64,000 nt of DNA from Anaeramoeba flamelloides. Lineage: Eukaryota; Metamonada; Anaeramoebidae. Both the position numbers and the translations under genes were made by a program. Below the pieces are notes generated by a model. The model saw only the letters and a program-made list of their open reading frames with translations. It ran no database searches and had not been told where the DNA came from. The stretch lies in assembly GCA_027625915.1 (NCBI GenBank), contig JANTQA010000070.1:5213001-5277000 (forward strand). Reading direction: 5' to 3'. This document shows, one piece after another, positions 1 through 11,483 of the stretch (position 1 is its first letter; each line of letters begins with the position of its first letter).

Positions 1-123
1 AAAATAGTTCTTTTTTTTTCTTTTAAACAATCCCCTTAACTAATTTTCTTTCTTTCTTTCTTTTAAAACATAATAAAAATTGATAACTTAAAATAATTAC
101 TTTTTTTTTAAAAAAAATAGTTT

Positions 124-3100
124 ATGTTTAACTCAGAAAAAAATAACTCATTTCCATTCAACATTTTGCAGGAATGTGTTGATCGAACTAATCAGGGCCA
201 TGTCCCAGGACAGTATGATTTTATCTTCACATTTTTATATAAAATTTACCTAAATAAAATAATAAACAACAATTATTTCATTAACCAAAAAAAAAAAAAA
301 AACCAAAAACAAAAATTAATTCCTTTCGATGTAGAACTTTTACCAACTGGGTTTGTCTTAGATCAATTATTAGATAATGACAAAAGCAATTTCGAGAGTT
401 TACAAAAATATATAAAAAATGAAAATATTCTTTCAATTTGGAAATCATTGATTATCTATTGGAAGCATTGTTGCTTATCGAACCAAGATAGTATTACTGG
501 CATTACATCGATTTTTTCAGTGATATTAACAAAATCATCTTTAAAAGAATTTGATAAATTAAATAGACATGCATCCTTAGAAACCGAAAAAGAAATCAAA
601 AGCATTCAACAGCAGAAAGATTTAGAATCAAAAATACAAGAACAGCCAAAGTTAAAAATGATGGGTGGTTATGTATTAATTAGTACAAAAAAGAAATTAT
701 TATGCCGGGAAATCTTTAATAATTATGGGATAAAACGCTTATCTAAGGATAAATTAAAAAAAGAAAAAAGGAATAAATACGCCAATAATTTAAAATTTGA
801 AGACAATTATTCTGATCAATTCAATATTTGGAGAAAGGTATATTTAGTATTAACTTCTCACCAAGTATTTTTTTATACGAAAAAAAAGGGGAAAAAAATT
901 GGATCGATCTTACTGAAAAATTTAATAGTAAATACAAGGCAAAACGCAAATAAAAAAAATTGTAGTAGAATTGATCAAAACAATGAGAAAAACAAGTACC
1001 GTTCGCAATCATTCACCATCGAAAATACCGCAGGTTATCAACAGAAACACCAGTTCGAAAATCAACAAGCACGAACAAGGCAACCGTTGGGTATACAATC
1101 CAAAGGAGACCTGGGGAATTCAATTAACAAAAACACACCCGAAGAAGAAAATTTATTTTTGCTCTCTGAAAATAACATTTATAATTCTGTAATTATTAAA
1201 GTGCAATCACAAAACGAAATAACCCAATGGATATCTGCAATTTTAGAAAGAAAAAGAATATTATCAAATAATTTGTCATATTTGTCGCAAAAGCTTTCAT
1301 ACAAAGACCCCAATAATGAGATTCTCCATAATTTATTAATTTCGAAAAATATTTCTTTAGTTTCAGCTATAATTGAAAACTTTGATACCAGAGTTTTAAA
1401 AAATAATTTTGAATCCGGGGATATTATTGCAAAAAGTTTAGTTATTGCTTTCCATTCAAAGGGGAAGGTAATGAGAATATTAAGATGGATGATTTATCAA
1501 GAAACAGTCAACGGGAAAAGTAAATATTTGTTTTTTATTTTTATTTTTTTTTTTAAATTTTTATTTTGTTTTTTAAATTTTTATTTTTTTTTTTTTAATT
1601 TTTATTTTGTTTTTTTAATTTTTATTTTGTCATTTTTTGAAATTATTTTTATTAGAATAGAAATTTGAAAAATATTTTTCATTTTTCTTTCATTTTCGAA
1701 TAATAATTTGAAATTTTAAAATAACCCCAATTAAGAAAGAGTTTACTTAAAATTGAAAAGTAATTATTTGTCTTCAGTGTGATAATCAAAATTAATAATT
1801 TTAAATCCATTCATTTGAGAAATCCAAAAAAAAAAATCCCAAAAATAAAGAGTTTTGAAGAAATTTGCCTATCTATTCAAAATTTTTTCCTCAAAAACAA
1901 TATTAAAAATTTTTAAAAAAATTTCGATTTATTTTTGATCCAATTATTTATACACATTAGCTGACTATTCTTTACATAATAATATTTAGCATGATCATAC
2001 TGTAGATCAAAATCAATGAGGAATATTTAGTAATCATTTTGTCTCTGTTTTTGAAACTTGATGTTTTGTTAATCTGATGATATTTTGAGAAATATTGAAT
2101 TTGGCAAAAACTGCCAACGTCAAATAGTAGTGAAGCGTGTAATGCTTTTTTTTTTCAAATTTATTTTTATTCACTGCTTTATATTATCGTGTTTATTTTA
2201 TTACTTTTCTCAACTATTATTCATCATATTTCAATCCAAATTTCAAAAATAGCAACGATACATTACATTTTTTTTGTTTAATTTTTTAAAAATTAAATAT
2301 TTTTTTTCCTATTTGTGGTTTTGATTTGATAAAAGAAAAGTTCCATCACAGCTAAAAAAAATTCAGAAAATAACCTTAAGGTAAATATAATTAAACTAAA
2401 ATGATTTTAATTTTGCCAAGGAACATATTTAAAACCCGAAACTTTTTCATTTTAAAAACTGTTATTTCAAGAGTAGAGTATAAATTTAATCACAATATCT
2501 TGATTCTTTCAATAGATTACTATTTTTGGAAGTTATAGTACAAAACAAAAGAAACCAAATATCTTGATTGTTCCAAAAAGTGCTTTAGTAAAAAAAAAAA
2601 AAAGATGAGAAAACTAAAAGTAACAATTTTTAAGGCCTTTGAAAATAAAATAGCTATGTGAAGGGATTAGAATTCTTTTTTTGATTTCTTCTCAAATTTC
2701 TCTGACTCTTCTTGTTCAAAATCCAATAAATTTATATTTGAAAATTTTATTTTGTTTTTAAGTGAAAATTCAACAAAATAATTCGTTAATTAACTTTGAT
2801 CAAGAAAATCAAAATTTGAAAAAGCTTGAAGATCTTTAAAACTATAAAGTTATAAAAAGTTTAAAAAAATCAAAAAAGAAAAAAAAAAACAATATTTAAA
2901 AATTAAATTTTTTTTGTTTAGCCTTTGACAAGCGGGCTTAATTGACAAACTAAACTTTAAAAGAAAAAAAAAAAACAAAGCGAAAATATTGTAAGATCGA
3001 TCTTTTTAAAAGTTAAAAAAAAAGACAAAATATTCCATTTCTTTTTGAAAAAGCAAATCACATAAATCACAGAAATCACAGAAATCACAGAAACCTTCGA

Positions 3101-4536
3101 AACCTGAATCTCAATTTTTGACTAACTTATTAATTTTTATTTCTCACAAGCCAATTTAGCTACTTTGGTCTTTTTACTAATTCTTAATTAGTTTTGAAAG
3201 GTGTATTGAAAATGGTAAAGTTTTGAAATTATCATAAAATGGTGGATTTTAGGTTTTGGAATTAAAACAAATTATTTTTCTAATCAGAGTGTTAATAGTG
3301 ATAAAATATCCCGTTTTCACACTTCATAAAATCCATTTTTTTAACCAAAAATACTTGTTTATTGTTAAAAAGAAAATTAATTCCAAGTTTGTTGGGGGTA
3401 AGAAGATTTGATTTAAGCGAATTGATAAAAGTCTTTGATATAATGATAATAATCAAAACAATGTCTCATTTTAAGTATTTATTATTAAATTTATAATCAT
3501 TTCCTTCAAATAAATTCATTTTTTTTAAAAGATCATACTTTACTTAGCCAACAAATGATTTGAATATTTAAAATAAATCAATAGATAAAGTATTTTTTTT
3601 TTTTTTTGGGATCGTATATTTTTATATAAAATTAATTTAATAATTTCTAAAAAATATAAAAGCAAAAAAAAAAAAAAAAAACATTATTATTTGAGAGATA
3701 TTAATTAATTAATTAATTATTCTAAATCTTTTCTTGTCATATATTAACAAATAGATAATTCACGAACATTATTTAGATCAAGCTCATTATCAGCCAAATT
3801 AATACCTATTTTTGCACATATTATTGGAAAGGACTTTTTAAATAAGTCCCTAAGTTCAACCATAGCGATGACAGCTAAAATAACAACCTATTTAGATGTT
3901 GACGAAGATAAAGTTGGTAAACAAATGGCCGAAAAAAACAAAAATGCCATTCAATTACTCGCTAATGAATTTCTTGGCAAGATAATTTTATCTGCTCGGG
4001 AAATGCCATATCAATTTAGATTAATTTGCCGGGCAATGGAAAAATCAGCTAGAAGGGTATTCCCTGCAAGTTCCAACCAATCAATTAATAATTTCATTTT
4101 TCTCCGGTTCTTTGTTCCTGCAATCGCCACACCCGATGCATTTGGTTTAATGGAAAAAAAAGATATTGACATTAATTTGAGAAGAAACTTGATTACAATT
4201 TCAAAAATTATTCAAAGTGTTGGTAATCAAAGTAATGGAATGACCGGGACCTTATCTTGTTTTGATACATTCATACAGCAAAGCTCCATGAGAATAATGA
4301 GATATTTTGAAGAAATTTGCCAAATTAATGAAATATATCAAAAGAATAATGATTCGAAGATAAATATTTTAACAAAAGAACAAATTGAGGATTCATTATC
4401 AATGTTAAAAAATCATATTATAAATAATTGGGAAGACATCAAAGATGTTTTAAAATATTCTGATTCTAGATCCGATTATTCTGTCTTTATAAGTGATTTT
4501 ATTGAAAATTTAATTAAAGACCCAATGAAAAAATAA
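124..4536 (+). CDS. PH-RasGAP protein (Ras GTPase-activating protein), two exons
   Basis: This encodes a Ras-type GTPase-activating protein of about 725 residues, expected to switch Ras-like GTPases off at membranes. Exon 1 is 124-1519 and exon 2 is 3755-4536; both junctions are phase 1, so the frame is kept across a GTAAAT...AATAG intron. Residues about 179-378 form a PH domain, with the IWRKVYLVLTSHQVFFY core and a C-terminal helix with a conserved-type Trp in ITQWISAILE; a Ser/Asn-rich loop interrupts it. Residues about 400-650 are the RasGAP domain. TLFR with the catalytic arginine finger is residues 470-473, and the signature FLRFFVPAIATPDAFGL starts at 581, its Arg583 being the finger-stabilising residue. 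Splicing is what places the finger in frame, which supports the model. The start is uncertain: a TTTTGCAG just before 172 could instead be an acceptor, leaving 124-171 as intron. RasGAP identity is certain; subfamily is not. Confidence 0.9.
1520..3754 (+). other. 2.2-kb intron of the PH-RasGAP gene
   Basis: This is a GT-AG intron, phase 1, inside the RasGAP domain. It starts with a T-rich stretch of TTTTTATTTTG-like units (1530-1635). About 3056-3096 holds four copies of the 9-bp unit AAATCACAG. I see no coding segment or recognisable mobile element in the rest. Confidence 0.8.
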
Positions 4537-5484
4537 TAGAAAATAATAAATCTTAATATTTATTTATTTTTTTTTCTTGATCATTTAATATTTTATTTAA
4601 ATGTTTCAATTGTTTTTAAGTTTCTATACATTACAGTTTATTTTGCATTTTTTATTTTCTTTTGAAGAAAAATTTTGAAATTGAGTTTGAATTTTTTTTT
4701 TTTTGATCATAATTTAATAAATATGTTAGTTTCAAATATATATTTTGAATAACTAAGAATAACCTGCCCATTATTAAGAGCTGATTCGTCATAAAAACTT
4801 CGATTATAAATAATTTAGATCATGAAAATTTTTTTTCAAAAGTTATAATTTTGATTTTAATACTTAATATTTCTGTAATCTATAAAATAACTAAAATTCC
4901 AAAAATTTTTTTATACAATTATTCATTTTAAGTATGAAAAAACAATATTTTCTTTATTATAAAATCTTACTCGAAAATCAATTTGATTTCAATTTAGAAT
5001 CACAGAAACCTAAAATTTTCTTTGTTTATTATAAACCAAAGTTTACTATTTTGAATATAACTTAAAAAAAATTGAGAATTCATAAAACATCAAAGTGAAT
5101 GAATTTTAGTTGTCGATAATAAAAATTAAAAAGTTATCAAAATTTGAGATGATGGTTTCGAAGGTTTCTGTAACTTCTCACTACAGTCGATTTCAAATAA
5201 AAAAGAACCAAAATTAATAATCAGTTTTCCAAAAAAACACAGATCAAAGATTTCCAAGAAAAAATTCAATCTTAGCAATTCTAAAAAGGAAAAAAAAGAC
5301 GACGTTTCTTAAAAGAAATTTTTAATTTTACTTCGAACTTTTAAAAACATTTTATTTGGAAAGCTGAATGAAAATTTTGTTCAATTTATTTTGAAACAGA
5401 CAGTATTTCTGCTATGTATTTTTTTTTAAACTTAAACATTTTCTTTGGAAAAATTTAACTATATAATTCCTCATAACTACTGAT
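4537..5484. other. A+T-rich intergenic, nothing recognised
   Basis: This lies downstream of the RasGAP gene. It has no open frame of note and no repeat I could match elsewhere in the window. Confidence 0.5.
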
Positions 5485-6701
5485 AAGAAAGAGATTAGAT
5501 CTCTCAAAAGTTTAGGATAGTATTGCAGACACTGTGGAAAGATTTTGGGAAATCCTCTAGTAATTAGGCAAAGTTTTGGAATTTTCTGATCTTCTTTTTT
5601 TGAATTCTAATTGGGTAAAATAATTTGTATTTTACTAATAAATTCTACTTTAAAAATGTTATTTAAAGTTATTTTCGAAGAGTTTGAACAAAAAATTTTG
5701 CCAATTTTTAATCTCATAAATATATAAGATTTGCCACGCTCAAGGATTTACGACATTGTATGTTTAATTTGGTTCAAGCAACTTAATTATTTGATCAATA
5801 GACAACAAAGAAAAAAGTCCATCAACTTTCTTGTAAAGGTTGGAAATCTAATGAATTCTCATTCTTTGTTTAAAAATAATAGCTAAAATCAAACAACGTT
5901 TTAGGTTTTGCTTTCAAAGAAATCAATCTCATTTTTAAAAAATAAAAAACGTTTGATCTCTTTTTTCTTCGAAAAAAGGAGAGAAGAGACCATTTATAAA
6001 AGGTTTTCAAAAGATGAGAAAAAAACATTTACCAATTTTTGAATTGAGAAAAAAAAAAAAACATTTTATTTTATTACGTCAAGTCAAGAAATTTTGGAGA
6101 GGAATGCTGAAAATTAGTCACTGTTAAGAACACACAATATACGCAGGTTTTATGTTTGATCGGCTTCGTATGTTTCTTAATAAGCGTAAAATACAAGAGT
6201 AAATAGAAACTCCTTGAAAAGTTAGCGATTAAGTTTGTCTCTGTGGGATTTTAAACCAAGTTTTATCCTTAATGGATGAAAATGTAACCTTTAAATTCAA
6301 TGTTTACAATGACTCCATTGGTATACAAAAGATCCTTTGAAAAACAAGTTCTTCGAAGTACCATTAAAAAATAACAAATTAGTTGTATTGGCCAAAATGT
6401 GTTTCTTTGTTTTCGTTTGTTTGTTTTTTTATTGTTTTAGATCCCAAGTTAAAAAATAAATAGCATCTCATATTGTTTCATTTGTTCAACAATCACCAGT
6501 TATATTTCCTCGTTTTGGTTCTCCTTCCAGACTCAAAATATGATATTGTTCTAGTGCTAAGATTATATTAATCGTCGTTCTTCGAACTCCTCAACATAAT
6601 CTTATATCACTTCGAACAATATCATATTTCTCGTTCTTCCAGGCCAAACTCGGATTATAACAAGGAGATTGTTTCCAAATCAAAACAATAAAGACAGTTA
6701 T
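5485..6701 (+). repeat. Unnamed repeat R1, copy A (decayed)
   Basis: About 1.2 kb that reappears in inverted orientation at about 25735-26985 inside the DENN intron. Matching landmarks in the same order include GATAAGAAAGAGATTAGA near 5490, CTGTGGAAAGATTTTG near 5533, AAACAACGTTTTAGG near 5892, the segment around AAACCAAGTTTTATCC near 6254, and AACTCGGATTATAACAAGG near 6648. No terminal inverted repeats or target-site duplication were found, and the frames are broken, so it may derive from a dispersed gene or from an element. A strong hairpin lies at 6537-6629. Family unknown. Confidence 0.75.
6537..6629. repeat. Hairpin in R1 copy A, about 30-bp arms
   Basis: The left arm 6537-6566 and right arm 6597-6629 are close to perfect inverted repeats: AATATGATATTGTTC pairs with GAACAATATCATATT, and AAGATTAT pairs with ATAATCTT. 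The loop is about 30 bp. The second copy keeps the hairpin at 25815-25904. Confidence 0.8.
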
Positions 6702-6748
6702 TTAATTTTTCAAAAAGAAATGAAAATATTCTGAATTTATTTGAATTG

Positions 6749-7275
6749 AACCCCATTCCTTAAATTTGGACACACCCAAAATCAAAAATATTAATAAAAA
6801 CCAAAATTTATTGTATTTTTCCAAACCTAATACAAAACCATATTTAAGTTACCCAGGGTATTAATGTTTTAATAAGTAATCATTTTCATCCAAATAAAAG
6901 AAAAAAATATAAAATTAAAAAAAATTGATGTGCCAAAAATAATGAAACGGGCTGAACAAAAAATGTATTGGTTAATTTGTTGAAATTTCGCTAACAATTG
7001 TTGATCGATCAAATTATAAGATATCATCTACCAATTTTATCTAATTTTCCAAGTTAACAAGCTCAACACTAACCTTCTATCAACCATCGAAAAAATTTTT
7101 CAGGATCTAAGAAAACAGATTATGTAATTGGAAAAAAGGAAATGAAAACAAAACAAAAAAGACAAAAAATGAAATAGTTTGTAAAAACAAAATTCTATCC
7201 AAATTGAATTTAAAATGTGGTATTGCTATTCTTCCAACTGTTTAAACTGTGTACAAATTTTTGGAGTTTAGTTTG
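6749..7275 (+). mobile_element. Tc1/mariner-like MITE, TGGACACA family, copy 1
   Basis: A non-autonomous DNA element of about 0.53 kb. Its left end reads AAATTTGGACACACCC and its right end TGTGTACAAATTTTTGG, forming inverted repeats whose best copy (21915-22448) matches over about 27 bp. The interior, with ACAATTGTTGATCGATCAAA near 6992, is shared with the copies at 9338 and 21915. It begins less than 50 bp after the R1 repeat. It has no transposase; a short open stretch (starting MKRAEQ in the best copy) may be a coding remnant. Assignment to Tc1/mariner rests on end shape and is tentative. Confidence 0.75.
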
Positions 7276-9337
7276 TTATAAGAAAGATATTACAAGATCT
7301 TTGTTATTTTCTATATAAAGTTTAGTTTATTAAATCGGGTAAAACTGTATAAAGAATGATAATTTTTTTAAGTTTTTAAAAAGAATTCTTTTTTTTTTCT
7401 TTTTTGATTTTTTTAAACTTATTAAAACTTCAGAGTGATGTGTCACACTTTTTCTAAATTCAGAGTTCTCAATTAAAGTTAATTTAATCAAGAAGGTATT
7501 TGAATTTATTCTGAATAAAATATTTAAATTTTCTTTCATGATTCATTGGATTGCGAAAAAGAAGAGTCAAATAATTTGAGATGGTATCTAAACAGAATTG
7601 AAGTGATTTCAAATAGTCAAAATTATAAATTAGATATGTAAAATACAAATTAAGAGTTTTTTCATCTGCTCTTGACCCCATTTCTGAATGAAAATCAATT
7701 ACTTTTATTATAATGTGTATTCTACCACAATACCAAATCGAGAATATATTAAAAAAAAAAATGTTATTGGCATATCCTTTTAACTACGTTTTAAAAAAAA
7801 AAATATTTTTATTTATCTCTAACAAAATAAAGGCTCGAACGGTTTTTTTTACCCAAAGTGTTTTTTTTCTTAATTTTTAATTGTAATAACAGTATTTTTC
7901 TTTTAATCACTAAATAATAGTATATAGGTAAATATAAAAGTTTATAAAAAAAAAATAGTTTGATATATATATAACAGTATTTTTAATAAAAAATTATTTT
8001 GTATTTATATTTTTTTTTTTAAAAAAATGGGTTTTAAAACATTCTTTCTTAAAAAAACAACAATCTAGATCTTTTTTAAAATTATTTTATATTTAGAGTA
8101 ATCTTTGTCTGTATGATTACTTTCAACATTCTAATTAAAAAAATTCTTAAAAAAATATTTTTTTAAATAGTTTATATAATTTTTTATTGTAAAATTATTT
8201 GTTTCTAAATATTCTTTTTTTTTTTTGGAATTTAAATGAGATTTTCCTCATTTCTAATTGGGGGATTGGTAATTTTTAGCTGAAATATTGTATCGTTAAA
8301 GTAAGGATAATCAATATTTTGTTGTTTCAATCTGATATATTATAGAAAAAATTAATTCATAGATACCAAACCAAAACTACTTAAAAAATAAACTTGAAAG
8401 AAAAAAAAAAAAAGAGCTTTTTTTCTCTTTAATCAAAAAATTTAAATATTAGATAACTGAAAAAAGTAAAATTATATTTATATTTTATTTTTAGGGGTTT
8501 TTATTTAAAAATTTGGGTTAATATATCAACATTTGATGAGACAACATGAAATCCAAAATCAATTTTCCTATTTCCTAACTTATTAAACTTATAATTTATA
8601 AATCTTTTTTATCTATTATCTTATTGATTTTTTTTACCTTTGTTAGTTTATTCTTGATTAATCCTCATCGCCTTTTAAAACTCTAAATCATAACAAATAT
8701 TATTTTCAGTTTAGTACTGAAAATTTCAAAAAATAATATATATATAGAAATTGTTTCAAAAGATAGATACAAAGTATAGAATTGAAAAATATACCAGACA
8801 TGAAAAAATCCCCCCAAAAATATTTTTAATTGTGAATATTAAGAAAATTGAAATTGTAATTGCAAATATTTTCACTCAAATCCATTTTATAAATAACCAA
8901 ATTTTTTATGATCCGACTAATAGACCTACCTAAAGTTCATTAAAGTAGGGATGTCTATAAAATACTCATATGATTGTTTGATAGCCTAAGTAGATCAACT
9001 ATTTTTGAAAAACAATAGACTTTTTGAGAGGGTTTACTAGAGTTTGGAAAATCATGATAATTTTTTTTTTGTTTTTTGATTGATTGAATCGTGTTTTGAA
9101 CAAGTGTAATTTCATTAATCATCATTCTAATAAGTGAGCAAATTCTAATTTTAAAAGTTTGATTCTTAAAAAGAAAGGATTTGATTTTAAATAAAAGAAA
9201 TTAAATAACAATTTTCCTAATATTCACAATTAAAAATCTTGTCAGGTATTTTTTTCAAAACGAAAATTTTTATTTTCTTTTATTTTTGCAAAGTTTGAGT
9301 AATAATGTAAAAATAATATAATTAGAGAGATCATTAT
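7276..9337. other. A+T-rich intergenic
   Basis: No gene was recognised. About 8525-8580 (around ATTTGATGAGACAACATG) has an inverted match at about 47590-47650 in the last ATG5 intron, so it is a fragment of a dispersed repeat. The rest shows only homopolymer runs. Confidence 0.5.
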
Positions 9338-9880
9338 ATAAACCCCAATTCAAAATTTTTAACACACCAAAATTTGATTTATGAAAAAAAAAACTTATTT
9401 AATCAATTCAAGAAGAAATACCAAATTAGAACCATATCACTAATTGAAATGTTAACACTTGTTTATAAATTACAATACTCACAAAACAATAAATACATAA
9501 TTATCAATACAAATAAATCATGAGTGTGTTAAAAATTTTAGGAGAGAGCAAAACAAAAAAATACATTAGTAAATTTGTTTAAATTCTATTAGGAATATTG
9601 ATCGATCAAAGGTTAGATACTACCAACTAATTTTATTTGAGTTCTTCTATTTGGAACAACTCAACTTTAACCTAATATCGATTGTTCGAAAAAAATTTTG
9701 ATCGAACAAAACAAATTACGTAATTCAAACAATGAAATGAAAACAAAAACTAAAAGATGAAAAAATGATTTTCATATTTGACAAAAATCAAAATTATATT
9801 CAATTTCAATGAAATTGTATTATTGTGATTGTTTGCAACGTTTTAGCTGTGTGGAAAATTTTGAATTTTAGTTTAGATCT
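9338..9880 (+). mobile_element. TGGACACA-family MITE, divergent copy 3
   Basis: Same length and same internal order as the copies at 6749 and 21915: GATCGATCAAA near 9600, TTACGTAATT near 9716, and AAC...TTTTAGCTGTGTG near the end. The ends are changed to TTCAAAATTTTTAACACACC on the left and GTGTGGAAAATTTTGAATT on the right, still inverted with respect to each other. The coordinated change at both ends points to a separate subfamily rather than random decay. A truncated relative lies at about 59235-59470 on the other strand. Confidence 0.7.
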
Positions 9881-10141
9881 TGATGTTAACATTGGTTAAT
9901 TTTAGTTAGAATTTAATAATCATATATTTATTAAACTAAATGTATATTTTAGAATAATTTGTATAAAATTAAATAATTGTAAGTGGAATAATTTTTATTT
10001 ATTAAATGATGATATAATGGGCGATTATTATGAAAAATACATCAATAAATGTTTAATTATTATTACTAAGAATAATAATAAAAAATGAATAAAAAAAAAA
10101 ATAAAAATAAAAAGAAAATTTGATATTTTTTTTTTCCTTCA
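9881..10141. other. 3' flank of the RhoGAP gene
   Basis: A+T-rich sequence downstream of the minus-strand stop at 10142, with A-rich runs. The polyadenylation site cannot be placed. Confidence 0.4.
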
Positions 10142-11449
10142 TTAATCTAGATAAGGAGAAGTGTCCCACTTTTTGATCAATGTTAATAAGAAAAGTTGTT
10201 CACGGGGCTGGTTGAACGCACTATTTTTTTGATCTAAATCTGGAGGTGGTCTAAATAAATTAGGAGCAAAAACCATTGAGAGATTTTGATCACCCATCTT
10301 TGTTTTTTGAGCAATTTCTTCTACTGAGATGTCTTTTAAAAATTTAACTATATAAGCAAGAAGATGTAAATTAATTGGTGGCAAACTTTTCACGATTTCC
10401 AACTCTTGGTCGATTTTACCGGTATGTTTTAAACAATCGTTATACACTTTAACGGGGAAGATTGGTTCAAAAAGTTCTCTTAAAAATAATTTCAAAGCAG
10501 ATGCAGGAATTGTTGGATTTTTAAGTTTAATCTCAAAATCGCCACTATTCATTTGTTGTTTCATCCGTTCGACTTCTTGTGAATCCCCTGGAATTCTGAA
10601 AATACCAACACTTCCCAATCCTGTTTTTTTAATTTGCTCACATAAATAAATTACACATTCTGGGATTTTTAAATTTTTTTTTTCGTCTTTTTGATACCAT
10701 GAAATTTCGGGTAAACTTGCTCCAAAAATTAAAACAGATTGAAATGGCAAAACCTAAAAATAATGATAATGACAATAATAATTACAATGATAATGATAAC
10801 GATAATGATAATGATAATGATAATGTTATTGTTAATAATGAAGATAAGGAAGAATGCCAAGTAGAAAATAATTTAAAGTATTAATGTGTATGTTATTAAA
10901 AATAATAGAAATATTAAAAAACATATCAAAATAAAAAAACAGTAAAATAAGAAAACAGTAAAACAAGAAAAAAAAAAGAAAAGAAATTTTAATTCATTGT
11001 TTTTTTTGAAAAAATATTTTCGAAAGAAAAAGAAGAAAGGAAAAAGATCGAAAAAAAGAAATGACTTACTGCTGCTGCTCGAATAATCCTTTCAGATGGA
11101 AGCTTTGGTTCAAGAGTTGTTTCAATGAGCGCATGAAATTTAATAAAAGAATACATTGCAAAATGTCTAATATTATTATTCTTATTTTTGAAAAATCCAA
11201 CAATGAAATATTTCAAAGGATCAAATAACATTTTATCCGGTGCAAAAGTTGTACTAATTAATGTGAAAATTTCCCAAACTTTATTTTTTTGTATATGTGG
11301 TACTTTTCCGTTCATTTGTTTACAGGTTTGTAAATAAATTTCGCTTCGAAGTTCTTTATTTTTGATTCCTCTTTCCAAAATTCTGATTAAAACTTGATAA
11401 TCACCAGCTCTTACTCCTTTTTTTGCACCTATATATTCAAGTATATCTG

Positions 11450-11483
<34 letters not shown>

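Noticed and set aside
3056-3096. AAATCACAG iteration as a possible CRISPR-like or regulatory array
   Set aside because: Only four 9-bp units without spacers, inside an intron; a simple tandem repeat. Similar short runs near 20620 and 41765 look equally casual.
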